A stretch of DNA of 64,000 nt from Paenisporosarcina sp. FSL H8-0542 (GCF_038632915.1 NZ_CP152050.1:2759001-2823000); one strand, 5' to 3'. Shown: positions 16,295-24,969, numbered from the stretch's first letter. Program-made: numbers and translations. Notes: a model not told the origin generated them from the sequence alone.

Positions 16295-16615
16295 TTAATT
16301 ATTTACTATATTTTGTTCCCCAAACTTTTCCTTCGTGTTTATTAAAACTAAAATCATATTTACTACACTTAATAATAGAACAACTAAAAACATATAGAAG
16401 ATAATTGGGTCTCCTCCAGATGGAACTTCATCCGCTATATATCCCGAAATAAACATATTTACTCCCGATACGATACAAGAAACAAATACCAACATACTGA
16501 CTGAATATCCACTTATAACGGACTTTTTCAATAATATTAAAATTAATGTAACTAACAAACTAAAAATAAAAACACCAATTGAAAATTTAAGATAATAAAA
16601 AACATCTACTAACAT
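16295..16615 (-). CDS. Small membrane protein, unknown
   Basis: A 106-residue protein with three hydrophobic segments: FYYLKFSIGVFIFSLLVTLI, SVSMLVFVSCIVSGVNMFIS and PIIFYMFLVVLLLSVVNMIL. The ATG at 16615 has AAAAGGAG 8 bases upstream, a good ribosome binding site. The C-terminus is short and charged. No family recognised; it lies between two copies of the palindromic element. Confidence 0.6.
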   Translation of the reverse strand: MLVDVFYYLKFSIGVFIFSLLVTLILILLKKSVISGYSVSMLVFVSCIVSGVNMFISGYIADEVPSGGDPIIFYMFLVVLLLSVVNMILVLINTKEKFGEQNIVNN

Positions 16616-16707
16616 TAATTCAGCTCCTTTTCAAATTTGACGTTTACACATATTACCAAGTTCCACAATGATAACCCTACTCATTATTTTCATAATTCCT
16701 CGAGCAG

Positions 16708-16802
16708 TTATTCAACTAGACTGCCCCGTTAGTTCAATAAGAAAAAGGGCTGAATAATCAGCCCGATGATCTTTAACTAAAGCACCAGTTAAATAGTTGA
16801 AG
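16708..16802. repeat. Palindromic three-hairpin intergenic element, full copy
   Basis: TTATTCAACTAGACTGCCCC with GTTAGTTCAATAAG, central GGGCTGAATAATCAGCCC stem, right part CTTTAACTAAAGCACCAGTT carrying a small insertion (AAATA) before GTTGAAG. Confidence 0.75.
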
Positions 16803-16859
16803 TGTAAAGTCATCAATTTAGTTTATATAGTGGTTCTGCAAGAAAAATATAAAGTTGTT

Positions 16860-17306
16860 TTAACTTAAATTATTTCCCCATAAAGCATTTAGAAATACCA
16901 TATATAACGTGAAGAATCCTGTTAATATAGTGAAGCTTAACGGGATAATTCTTAAGGTTTCGTTTTTTCTAATTGTTATTATAAAAATAGCAAAAGAAAG
17001 GATTGCAACAACATAAAAAAGATAAATCATAAGATAGTGAGTTAGTGGTCCCAAAAATAATCCAAGTACCGCAAATTGAATTAAAAAGGCTAATATAGAA
17101 ATAGCAACCCACTTTAGTCTACTTTTGATGGATACTATATTTTTAATTGAGAAAAGTACTGAAATTAATACAATTGCAACAAGCAGCCATTCATACAAGT
17201 AGAACAATGATTCTTTGTGGACGGCAAAATAATATCCAAGAGCGGATAATGGTATGATTGTGAGCAGTAAATATCCATTTAGTTTGAGATAAAAGGTTTC
17301 GTTAAT
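16860..17306 (-). CDS. Membrane protein, unknown, probable ATT start
   Basis: The frame is open well upstream of the first usual start (TTG at 17207). A perfect AAAGGAGG lies 8 bases before an ATT at 17306, and from there 33 extra codons code a sensible membrane N-terminus (INETFYLKLNGYLLLTIIPL, then SALGYYFAVHKES). That would make a 148-residue protein with about five hydrophobic segments. Either ATT is the real start, a rare codon, or an ATG has mutated and expression is reduced. If TTG 17207 is used the product has 115 residues. Family unknown. Confidence 0.55.
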   Translation of the reverse strand: MNETFYLKLNGYLLLTIIPLSALGYYFAVHKESLFYLYEWLLVAIVLISVLFSIKNIVSIKSRLKWVAISILAFLIQFAVLGLFLGPLTHYLMIYLFYVVAILSFAIFIITIRKNETLRIIPLSFTILTGFFTLYMVFLNALWGNNLS

Positions 17307-17346
17307 TTTCTTCTCCTCCTTTTAAATTCCCCATTTACGCCCAGTA

Positions 17347-17574
17347 TTAAGATAACAGTCCAATTAATTTTAACAGATAATTCCATAAATCAAAATAATT
17401 TCTTTTAGTAAACTGACCTCTAAGCCACCCATGCAGCGAATAATCACTGCACCACAAAGGATGAAAATTTGTTCTTAATGGGTATAAATCACTACGGATG
17501 ACGAAGAAGGTCGATGAACTATGGTGCCATAGAGCCCAACCGTTAGTCTGACTCCAACGACCACGGTGCATCAC
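17347..17574 (-). CDS. Doubtful Trp-rich ORF
   Basis: 75 codons, rich in Trp, His and Arg (MMHRGRWSQTNGWALW at the start), with no clear ribosome binding site and no recognised family. The region from here to 17857 has no other gene. A decayed tail of the palindromic element (AGTTCAATAAGTTAAAAAAA) is visible near 17780. Listed only because the frame is long for such AT-rich DNA. Confidence 0.2.
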   Translation of the reverse strand: MMHRGRWSQTNGWALWHHSSSTFFVIRSDLYPLRTNFHPLWCSDYSLHGWLRGQFTKRNYFDLWNYLLKLIGLLS

Positions 17575-17857
17575 AAAACTGTCGCCCCAATATGAGTAGC
17601 ACTTACGGGATATTTATCCTACTTTAGTTACTGCACCAGACTTGCCTTTATTCTTAGTAGATTGGAGATACTTCTCGATTTACTTACCAACTCCAAATAA
17701 TTTCTCTTAAGGCTCAGCTTTTTTCGGGGTCCTTTTGATATGCACTATTATTGATTTTGAGCGTTTTTTAATTTTCATGTGAGTTCAATAAGTTAAAAAA
17801 AGAGCGTTATTCCTACTCGGATCATCGCAACTTTATTTCAAAACTACAATAGAATAA

Positions 17858-17893
17858 AAACCTCGTATTTTGTTTGATCAAAATACGAGGTTT
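17858..17893 (-). terminator. Terminator downstream of MFS gene
   Basis: Perfect 15-bp stem AAACCTCGTATTTTG/CAAAATACGAGGTTT with a 6-base loop, followed on the minus strand by TTTATT. It ends the minus-strand unit that starts at the MFS gene. Confidence 0.85.
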
Positions 17894-17906
17894 CACCTGT
17901 TAATTA

Positions 17907-18014
17907 CTATTCATTTTTATTTAATAGCTCCCAGCTAAACTGGCCAAAAGCCTTTTCTGATTGTGACACCCTACGTTCATATTGTCGAACTAACCTATCG
18001 AACGCAATAAATTC
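17907..18014 (-). pseudogene. Possible C-terminal gene fragment behind the MFS gene
   Basis: 35 open codons read like the charged helical end of a protein (EFIAFDRLVRQYERRVSQSE, then KAFGQFSWELLNKNE) and stop at 17907. There is no start codon, and a stop lies two codons upstream inside the end of the MFS gene. It could be the tail of a neighbour deleted when the MFS gene arrived, or chance. Confidence 0.25.
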
Positions 18015-19197
18015 ACTTCACAAATTGGATTGATTTCTGATTCCTCTGCCACACGACACTTACCAAGATTGTAATCCCTAGTACGACGAATCCTAGCAAG
18101 AAAGGATATATAATATTCACGTCATATAAAACACCAGCAAGTAGCGGTCCAACTACGTTACCAATACTCATATAGGCGTTATTCATCCCCATCGCGAAGC
18201 CTTGTTCATTACCTGCTAGCTTTGAGATCAGCGTATTCAGCACTGGTCTCAAAATAGAAGTTGCAAGGAACACCACTAACGTAATCATAAAGAACAGCAC
18301 ATAGGTGGAGGCAAATAAAGATAAGAAGAAACATAAAGCTGTCAGGGCGATAAAGAAATTCAAAATGATTCCTTCACCATACCTTCGAACGAGACGATCC
18401 ACCACCAATAATTGCATCACAACGCTGACAATCCCTGTTGACGTCACCATCACTGCAATCTGTTTCGGTGTTGCGCCAAATTGATTATCCACAAACAGAC
18501 CTAATACCGATTCATATGCCATCAACCCAAAACTCATGACGAGTGTAATAACAAGTGGGATAAAATAAGGCTTTTGTACAGACTGTGCAAGTTTTTTCAC
18601 CATTGATTCCTGTTTAACTGCGCCTAAAACATCTCCAGTTTCCCTGCTTTCCTTCAATACAATTATTGAGAATATCACAGACAACAACGATACCAATGCG
18701 GAAACGAGTAATGGAAGCTTCAAGTCATAATCCGCCAAAAACCCTCCGATTCCAGGTCCAATGACAATTCCGAGTGACATCGCTGCGGAAATGTAACTAT
18801 TCCCTTTTGCACGCTGATCCATAGTCGTAATATCTGCTACATAAGCGAAAATCGCAGGAATTAATAAGGCTGCTCCGATACCGCCTATCACTCGCGATGT
18901 ATACAGCACCCATATTGAATCCGAGAAATAAAACACAAACATGGAAAGCGTTAATCCGCTTAGACCTGCAATAATCATCTTCCGTCGACCAACTTGATCT
19001 GCCCACTTACCGGCAATCGGTGACATGACGAACTGTGCCCCCGCAAAGATGGCAATCATAAGACCTGCCGCCATGCCCCCTTCACCAATCGACATTAGAT
19101 AGGCTGGCAGTATCGGAATGATTATGCCAAAACTCCCTATTGCGATAAACATATTTATCATTAAAACAATTATTTTCTTTCGTTGATCTTGCATCAT
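18013..19197 (-). CDS. MFS multidrug efflux transporter (NorA/Bmr type)
   Basis: 394 residues, twelve predicted transmembrane segments, DHA1-type drug:proton antiporter. Motif A is visible in the loop after TM2 (GKWADQVGRRKM), motif B around RVIGGIGAALLIPA, and the antiporter motif C as GIVIGPGIGGFLAD in TM5. These place it with the Bmr/Blt/NorA/TetA-like pumps; the substrate cannot be read from sequence. Start ATG at 19197 with GAGGAA upstream. No local regulator gene is present, though a promoter with a GGTAGGTAGG-containing spacer lies just upstream. Confidence 0.9.
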   Translation of the reverse strand: MMQDQRKKIIVLMINMFIAIGSFGIIIPILPAYLMSIGEGGMAAGLMIAIFAGAQFVMSPIAGKWADQVGRRKMIIAGLSGLTLSMFVFYFSDSIWVLYTSRVIGGIGAALLIPAIFAYVADITTMDQRAKGNSYISAAMSLGIVIGPGIGGFLADYDLKLPLLVSALVSLLSVIFSIIVLKESRETGDVLGAVKQESMVKKLAQSVQKPYFIPLVITLVMSFGLMAYESVLGLFVDNQFGATPKQIAVMVTSTGIVSVVMQLLVVDRLVRRYGEGIILNFFIALTALCFFLSLFASTYVLFFMITLVVFLATSILRPVLNTLISKLAGNEQGFAMGMNNAYMSIGNVVGPLLAGVLYDVNIIYPFLLGFVVLGITILVSVVWQRNQKSIQFVK

Positions 19198-19230
19198 AAC
19201 TATTCCTCATCTCATTTAACATACTTTCCT

Positions 19231-19260
19231 ATCTAACCCTACCTACCAGTCAAACGTCAA
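19231..19260 (-). promoter_or_regulatory. Putative promoter of the MFS gene
   Basis: On the minus strand TTGACG (19255-19260) and TTAGAT (19231-19236), spaced 18 bp. The spacer contains TTTGACTGGTAGGTAGGG, a possible operator. The remainder of the 19198-19504 gap is AT-rich and shows no gene; the GGGGG ribosome binding site for the next gene is at about 19493. Confidence 0.4.
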
Positions 19261-19504
19261 CTCTTTCGGTTCATTTACTTGAAATGTAATCTTTTTTTAT
19301 GTTGGGTACGATTGTGACGAATTAAACAACTTTTTCGACTATATTCGACTTTATTCATTATTTGGTAGGTAAAATCCTTCTTATCAACTATAATAAAAAG
19401 GAGTACTAGCTACTATAATACAAAAATATTGTTATATATTGTAAAACCTTGAATTATTTACTTAAGACACTTTGCAAAAACCTTATTATAAAGGGGGGAT
19501 TTGA

Positions 19505-21757
19505 ATGCAAGCACAACAATTAAATTTACAGCTAATTGAACAGTCGAAAATGCGATGTGAAGAATGGGGATTGGATCCGACGATTATTCCCGACCCTTTT
19601 GAAATTGGCCATGAACAACTACAACAAATTCAAAAAGAAAATAAAGAAGTCTTGAAAGTGGTGGAATTTTTTATTCCAGAATTTTTGAAGATGGTAAAAG
19701 GAACTCCACTTTTGATTGTTGTTACCGATAATCAGGGCATCGTTACCTATATGGAAGGTGACAATACGATTAAAGATGTCATTCAACAACTTGGCTTCAG
19801 AACAGGCGTTCAGTTTACGGAGAAATACAATGGAACGAATTGTATCAGTCTTGCACTGAACCACAATCAACCGGTGGAAGTAGTAGGCTCTCAACATTAT
19901 CATGATTTCCTCTATCAGTCGGCTTGTTATTCCGTGCCAGTTACAGATCATCGTACGAACGGCACTCTTGGAACAGTTTCCATTATGACCGCTTTGAATT
20001 TTGAAGACCCTCTACTCCTTTCCTTGCTTTCGATTGTCGGAACGAGTATCGAACGTGAAATCCAATTGCAAGAACAAAACAAAGATTTGAATGTGCTGAA
20101 CCAAGTGTTAACGGAATCCTCACATACTGCCATGATTTTGACGGATCATTATGGTCGTATTATGGAATTTAATCCATATGCAGAAAAACTGACAGGATTG
20201 AAACGCCAAGATGTGATTAAAAAGCCTGCGTCTGAGCTGGCTATTCTTAAGGATTGGATAGATCAAATCATCCAAACGAAAGAAAGCTTCTCCGATATCG
20301 AAGTGAAATTCCAAAAACCGGATTCGTCAAAAGAAACCATATGTCTATTTGACGGCCGTCCAATTTACAGTGTGAATCAATATTTCATCGGGACAGTCTG
20401 CAGTTTCCGGGACATAACGGAACGCTATGAAAACCAATTGATCATGCAACATCACGCACATCATGATGATTTAACAACATTGCCTAATAGACGCTATTTC
20501 CATAACTATATAAATGGCATTCTGGATTCATCCGATGGGAAAAATATTTCATTGGCGGTTTTCCTGCTAGATCTTGATCGTTTTAAATTAATCAATGATA
20601 CATTGGGTCATGCAAAAGGTGATACGTTACTTGTTGAAATCGCTCAAAGATTAAATCATTATTTACTCGACAAAGGAAAGCTGTTTCGAATGGGTGGCGA
20701 TGAGTTTACCATCGCTTTGACAGATTTCAATTCAGTTGATGAAATAAAAAAAATTGCCGACGATATTATTGAAGTCGTTCGGAAACCATTTTTCCTTCAA
20801 AACCTGGAGTTTCATGTTAGCACGAGTATCGGTATCGCCCTCTATCCAAATGACGGGTCAGATATCAATACCCTATTCCTACATGCAGATACTGCTATGT
20901 ACCGTGCAAAAGATCAAGGGAAAAACGGTTACTGCATATACAATTCGGATATGAACGAGGAATCTCTCAAGAAACTGACGCTCGAATCGGAGCTCGAATT
21001 AGCCATAAAAAATAACGATCTTATCCTGCATTACCAACCGCAGATTGATTTGCACACTAAGCAAATTGTGGGAGTTGAAGCCTTATTACGCTGGAATCAT
21101 CCTGAACTCGGACTTATTCCTCCAGCTGATTTCATTCCACTAGCTGAAGAAATGGGATTGATGGTACATCTTGGTGAATGGGTACTCAATCACGGCTGCC
21201 GTCAAATGAAAAAGTGGCACGATCAAGGCATGACGTCATTGAAACTATCCATCAACTTGTCTCCTCAGGAATTTTTAAAGCAACGTCTTGTGGATAAAGT
21301 CAAACAAGTATTGCAAGAAACTGGGCTTGCACCACATGGTTTGGAACTGGAAATCACGGAATCTATGACAATGGATGTTATTCGTTCCACATCAATCTTG
21401 GAAGAATTGCATGAGCTTGGTATCCAGATAGCCATGGATGACTTTGGTACAGGCTACAGTTCACTTAACTACTTGAAGAACTTCCATATTCATCGTCTGA
21501 AAATTGATCGAAGTTTCATTCGTGACATGCTGAATGGACCGAAAGATGGCCAAATCGTTAGCACCATCATTTCCATCGCACATGCGCTGAATCTAAAAGT
21601 CATTGCAGAAGGCGTAGAAACAAAAGAACAGCTTCATTTCCTTGAAAAATTACAATGTGACGAAATACAAGGCTACTATTACAGCAAACCGTTATCAGCT
21701 ACCGATCTCGAAAAAAAATATGAATTTAATTCATCTAGAGGTGTCATTCATCCATGA
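19505..21757 (+). CDS. AcoR-type GAF-PAS-GGDEF-EAL protein (c-di-GMP synthase/phosphodiesterase)
   Basis: 750 residues, soluble. Residues about 1-190: GAF region like the N-terminus of the acetoin-operon activator AcoR and relatives (GLDPTIIPD, GTNCISLALNHNQPVEVVG, and a QSACYSVPV segment). About 200-310: PAS. About 320-480: diguanylate cyclase with intact GGDEF (LFRMGGDEFTIAL, near 397) but no RxxD inhibitory site 5 residues before it. About 500-740: EAL phosphodiesterase with EALLRW, ELEITES, DDFGTGYSSL, KIDRSF and AEGVET, all expected for activity. The ATG at 19505 follows AAGGGGGG. Its last 4 bases overlap the start of the ThDP enzyme gene, so the two are translationally coupled. Confidence 0.92.
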   Translation: MQAQQLNLQLIEQSKMRCEEWGLDPTIIPDPFEIGHEQLQQIQKENKEVLKVVEFFIPEFLKMVKGTPLLIVVTDNQGIVTYMEGDNTIKDVIQQLGFRTGVQFTEKYNGTNCISLALNHNQPVEVVGSQHYHDFLYQSACYSVPVTDHRTNGTLGTVSIMTALNFEDPLLLSLLSIVGTSIEREIQLQEQNKDLNVLNQVLTESSHTAMILTDHYGRIMEFNPYAEKLTGLKRQDVIKKPASELAILKDWIDQIIQTKESFSDIEVKFQKPDSSKETICLFDGRPIYSVNQYFIGTVCSFRDITERYENQLIMQHHAHHDDLTTLPNRRYFHNYINGILDSSDGKNISLAVFLLDLDRFKLINDTLGHAKGDTLLVEIAQRLNHYLLDKGKLFRMGGDEFTIALTDFNSVDEIKKIADDIIEVVRKPFFLQNLEFHVSTSIGIALYPNDGSDINTLFLHADTAMYRAKDQGKNGYCIYNSDMNEESLKKLTLESELELAIKNNDLILHYQPQIDLHTKQIVGVEALLRWNHPELGLIPPADFIPLAEEMGLMVHLGEWVLNHGCRQMKKWHDQGMTSLKLSINLSPQEFLKQRLVDKVKQVLQETGLAPHGLELEITESMTMDVIRSTSILEELHELGIQIAMDDFGTGYSSLNYLKNFHIHRLKIDRSFIRDMLNGPKDGQIVSTIISIAHALNLKVIAEGVETKEQLHFLEKLQCDEIQGYYYSKPLSATDLEKKYEFNSSRGVIHP

Positions 21758-23379
21758 AATCAATTGCATCATTATTGGTCGAACACTTAAAATCATTTCA
21801 AGTAACTCACGCATTCGGTATTCCCGGTAAAGCGGTTGTTCCTCTTCTCCTTGCAATGGAAAAGAACGAACTTGAATTCGTATTAAGCAGACACGAATCT
21901 GGCGCTGGCTTCATGGCTGCAGGTTATGCACGCCAGAACAATACGCTTGGGGTCGCGGTCGGAACTTCAGGACCAGGTGGCACGAACTTGCTGACTGCTG
22001 CTGGACAAGCAAAAGCCTTCCACCTGCCGGTACTTTTCATTACTGGACATCCTTCAGTCAAAGATTCAGGACGTGCCATGGGTCAGGATTCCAGTATTTT
22101 CGGGACAGATCTTGTAAAAATGTTTGAACCAGTTACTCTTTTCAGCGCAAGAGTCGAACGAGCTGATCAGTTCCAAGTATACTTCCAGCATGCACTTCAA
22201 AAAGCACTGACTGGAACAAAAGGTCCTGTTCATCTTTCCATCCCTGCTGACGTGTTGATGGAAGAAATCGAGCCCTTTACATTATCGCTTCCGGCCTTGG
22301 AACCGGCGGTCTCGCCATACATGGGAGAAGTGAAATCCTTGCTGGAGCAAGCGAAAAGACCTCTCCTGTTCCTAGGGAAAGGTGTGCATATTTCACAGGC
22401 TTATGACGAAGTTAGCCAACTTTCACTTCAATACAATGTGCCCGTCATCACTACACCGGGCGGAAAAGGAACAATTCGCACTGACCATCCGGGTTACCTC
22501 GGTCCTTTCGGATTGGGGGGAACGCAAGCTGCGACTGATTATTTAAATGAAGGCGTTGACTTGTTAATTGTCATCGGAACGAAACTGACGGATATGACGT
22601 TAGCCGGTTTCACTCTGGACATGGCGCCTGAACAAATCATTCAATTTGATATTGAAGCGACATTTATCGGCCGGTCACTACCTGTTCCTACCCTGCCTGT
22701 CATTGGGGATGCAAAAACGAATCTACATGCCATTCTTGACCCGGCATTTCGTGAAATTGCGGCAACAACTTTCGCTGAGAAAGAAGCAATTGAAGTTGAC
22801 ATTCTTCCTTCAACTACCGAAAGATTGTCAGCAGTTACTGCTGTCCAATTGATGCGCAAACATCTGCCCTCAGAGACCATACTGTATGGGGACGATGGAA
22901 GTCATACTTTCTACGCAATCGAGAATTTCACGATTGAACAAGAAGGTACATTCTTTATGGATGATGTCTTCGGGACAATGGGACATGCAATCGGCTACGC
23001 CATCGGTGCTAAATTTGCAGATCCCAACCAAGCCATCGCCTGTCTGACTGGCGACGGCTGCATGATGATGCACGGCACAGAAATATCAGCCGCTGCATGC
23101 CATGACCTGCAAATTCCATTTATCATCCTGAACAACGGTCGCTTAGACATGGTCGACAAAGGCATGCGCTATAATTTAGGGCGATCAGTCGGAACGGTTT
23201 ACGAATACCCAGCAAACTTAAGCCTATTCGGCGAATCACTGGGTGCAGCATCTTTCCGTTGCTTCACTGCTCAACAAGTTGAAGAAGCCCTGACCTTCGC
23301 AAATGCTAACAAAGGGCCAACCGTCATCGAAATAATGGTGGACCCTGAAGAAATCCCACCTACTCTGAAACGCGGTTAA
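21754..23379 (+). CDS. Thiamine-diphosphate-dependent enzyme, acetolactate synthase-like
   Basis: 541 residues with the three-domain layout of the acetolactate synthase/pyruvate oxidase family. N-terminal Pyr domain with catalytic Glu48 in LSRHESGAGFMAAGYAR, central domain, C-terminal PP domain with the ThDP motif from GDG (LTGDGCMMMHG) to NN (IILNNGRLDM). It is shorter and more diverged than IlvB, and no regulatory subunit gene (ilvN) follows, so it may be a catabolic acetolactate synthase or another 2-keto acid carboligase/decarboxylase. It starts inside the ATGA overlap with the GAF-GGDEF-EAL gene. A strong terminator follows. Confidence 0.85.
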   Translation: MKSIASLLVEHLKSFQVTHAFGIPGKAVVPLLLAMEKNELEFVLSRHESGAGFMAAGYARQNNTLGVAVGTSGPGGTNLLTAAGQAKAFHLPVLFITGHPSVKDSGRAMGQDSSIFGTDLVKMFEPVTLFSARVERADQFQVYFQHALQKALTGTKGPVHLSIPADVLMEEIEPFTLSLPALEPAVSPYMGEVKSLLEQAKRPLLFLGKGVHISQAYDEVSQLSLQYNVPVITTPGGKGTIRTDHPGYLGPFGLGGTQAATDYLNEGVDLLIVIGTKLTDMTLAGFTLDMAPEQIIQFDIEATFIGRSLPVPTLPVIGDAKTNLHAILDPAFREIAATTFAEKEAIEVDILPSTTERLSAVTAVQLMRKHLPSETILYGDDGSHTFYAIENFTIEQEGTFFMDDVFGTMGHAIGYAIGAKFADPNQAIACLTGDGCMMMHGTEISAAACHDLQIPFIILNNGRLDMVDKGMRYNLGRSVGTVYEYPANLSLFGESLGAASFRCFTAQQVEEALTFANANKGPTVIEIMVDPEEIPPTLKRG

Positions 23380-23385
23380 TAGATA

Positions 23386-23414
23386 CCCCACCAACTTTTT
23401 TCGAGTTGGTGGGG
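23386..23414 (+). terminator. Terminator of the GGDEF-EAL/ThDP operon
   Basis: Perfect 11-bp stem CCCCACCAACT/AGTTGGTGGGG with T-rich tail CTTTGTTTTGTT, 7 bp after the stop at 23379. Confidence 0.9.
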
Positions 23415-23490
23415 CTTTGTTTTGTTAACTAAAGAAGTGTCACGTTAATTTTGATAAGAGGTTGCTGTTGTTTGTTGGAAAATGCCGTTT

Positions 23491-23562
23491 CAAACAAAAG
23501 TTGCGTTTTTTCCAACTAACATTTCAGATTCCCTAACTAACAATCAGAATTTTCCGACTAAT
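23491..23562. repeat. 21-bp phased array, TTTTCCAACTAA core (3-4 units)
   Basis: Cores TCCAACTAA, CCTAACTAA and CCGACTAA have their CCAACTA-equivalents at 23512, 23533 and 23554, exactly 21 bp apart; a weak fourth unit (CAAACAA) is at 23491. Sequence between cores varies. This is the main content of the 23415-23691 gap; the HAD gene promoter must also lie there. Confidence 0.75.
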
Positions 23563-23691
23563 TAGCAGTGGTTATGTTCGGAAGTCTATAATGGGTGTCT
23601 GGTATTTTTCTTTATATTAGAATTATAAAAGATTCCATAAATACAAAGAATTTCATGATAAACTAGAATTATCAGAACAGGAGTGATCACA

Positions 23692-24354
23692 ATGCGCGTA
23701 GCCATTTTCGACTTTGACGGTACACTGTACCCGCAAGAAACATTTACATTAATGATGAACTATATGAAGAAACACCCTGTCCACTCATCAAAATATCAAT
23801 CATTTTACCGAGCGCTTATGAAGCCATACCTTGCCTATAAAATGAAAATATACCCTGAAAATAAAATGAAAGCCAAATCAATGCAACTCTATCTAGACGC
23901 ATTCAAAGGTATGTATCAACGTGAAATCGAAAAATACTTTGAGGATATGTCCCGTGATATGCACAAAGACCTTAACTGGAATGTTGTCGATCGTTTGCAA
24001 AAGCATTTAATCGAAGGTGACCATGTCCTTCTCGTGTCAGGTGCTTTCACTCCCATGCTAAACGAAGTTACCCGTGACTTTGCTATTCACGATGTCATTG
24101 GTACAGAAATTCCAATGCGAAACGGCAAAATCGATACAGATACTGGCATTTACCATATCCAAGGAGAACGAAAAAACGAAATGATAGAGAAAGCACTTGA
24201 AGGCATGGAGATTGACTGGGAAAACAGTTCAGCTTATGGCGACAGTATTTCAGACATCACCGTTTTGGAACTTGTTGGAAATCCGGTGGCGGTCCGTCCC
24301 GAATCCCGACTGAAAGCAGTAGCTGAAGAACGCAAATGGGAGATTATTTGGTAG
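23692..24354 (+). CDS. HAD-IB family phosphatase
   Basis: 220-residue haloacid-dehalogenase superfamily hydrolase of the IB (SerB-like) type. Motif I is DFDGT with nucleophile Asp7 and acid/base Asp9; motif II is the LVSGAF segment; the conserved Lys is in GERKNEMI; motif IV is YGDSISDITVLE. A helical cap follows motif I. I choose the ATG at 23692, 8 bases after AGGAG, rather than the GTG at 23683. Subfamily IB members dephosphorylate small phosphomonoesters such as phosphoserine; the substrate is not determinable here. Single gene with a large structured element and terminator behind it. Confidence 0.9.
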   Translation: MRVAIFDFDGTLYPQETFTLMMNYMKKHPVHSSKYQSFYRALMKPYLAYKMKIYPENKMKAKSMQLYLDAFKGMYQREIEKYFEDMSRDMHKDLNWNVVDRLQKHLIEGDHVLLVSGAFTPMLNEVTRDFAIHDVIGTEIPMRNGKIDTDTGIYHIQGERKNEMIEKALEGMEIDWENSSAYGDSISDITVLELVGNPVAVRPESRLKAVAEERKWEIIW

Positions 24355-24365
24355 ACAGAAAAGTG

Positions 24366-24537
24366 GAGAAGCCCACTATAGCTCGACTCCAACGCTGGAA
24401 TGGCCGAATCGAAAAACCTGTTTTCAAATGTTGTTAGGAAGGAAGGCTAAGAGCCCGACATCGTGTCGGAACGCCTTCATGATCAACATCCGATTGAACC
24501 AAGCTTAGGTGCGGGCTGGCACTTGTAGCTGGACCGC
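24366..24537. repeat. Large structured intergenic element
   Basis: A 170-bp GC-richer block whose ends pair imperfectly (AGCCCACTATAGCT near 24370 with AGCTTAGGTGCGGGC near 24501) and which contains further hairpins: CCGACA-TCG-TGTCGG at about 24455-24469, and GTGCGG...CCGCAC at about 24510-24538. The text strongly resembles a degenerate extragenic repeat I have seen in other Bacillales, but I cannot name it. It may be a mobile-element relic or a structured 3' RNA. Confidence 0.45.
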
Positions 24538-24548
24538 ACAATTAATGT

Positions 24549-24584
24549 AAAAGCGACTGAAGATATAATTTCAGTCGCTTTTTC
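24549..24584 (+). terminator. Terminator hairpin of the CTGAAGAT..ATTTCAG repeat family
   Basis: AAAAGCGACTGAA (24549-24561) pairs perfectly with TTCAGTCGCTTTT (24570-24582), and T follows. The loop GATATAA resembles the GATGCAA loop of the hairpins at 41196, 50214 and 56257. It ends the HAD transcription unit. Confidence 0.8.
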
Positions 24585-24750
24585 TTTTCCCGAAGCCTAC
24601 TCAAGAGTGTTTCAGACGCGAGTGATGATTTTTCCGATGTCACCATCTTTTCCTCAAACTGAGATTTCGCACTAGTAAAGTTCAATGAATAGCCACCCCC
24701 GTGCACTGGTACGTATGATACACTTAAAAGAAAAAAGGAAGTATTCATAA

Positions 24751-24969
24751 ATGAAACGTTTTAAATTTATCATTCCGATTATGGTAGTCGTCGCGGTTCT
24801 TTCGTTATGGCACTTAAGCACAGATTATTCAGAGGTTCCTCTTGCAACACGTATTTTGATTGCAGCAGGCGGTTCCGTCGTGTCAGGCATTATCTCCTAC
24901 TTTATGCTGAGAAAAGATGTTCATAAAGTCGACCCAAAACCTGCAGAACCTACCAATAAAAAACGCTAA
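24751..24969 (+). CDS. Small two-helix membrane protein, unknown
   Basis: 72 residues: FKFIIPIMVVVAVLSLWHL, a short outside loop, ATRILIAAGGSVVSGIISYF, then a basic tail ending in KKR. The ATG at 24751 has AAGGAAG upstream. The topology (two helices, basic cytoplasmic end) is common for small DUF membrane proteins of Bacillales. No family recognised. Confidence 0.6.
   Translation: MKRFKFIIPIMVVVAVLSLWHLSTDYSEVPLATRILIAAGGSVVSGIISYFMLRKDVHKVDPKPAEPTNKKR

Noticed and set aside
17347-17574. Trp-rich minus-strand ORF as a firm gene
   Set aside because: No ribosome binding site or recognised family; kept only as a low-confidence entry.
24542-24748. Minus-strand 68-codon ORF
   Set aside because: It runs through the terminator hairpin at 24549-24584 and has no ribosome binding site.
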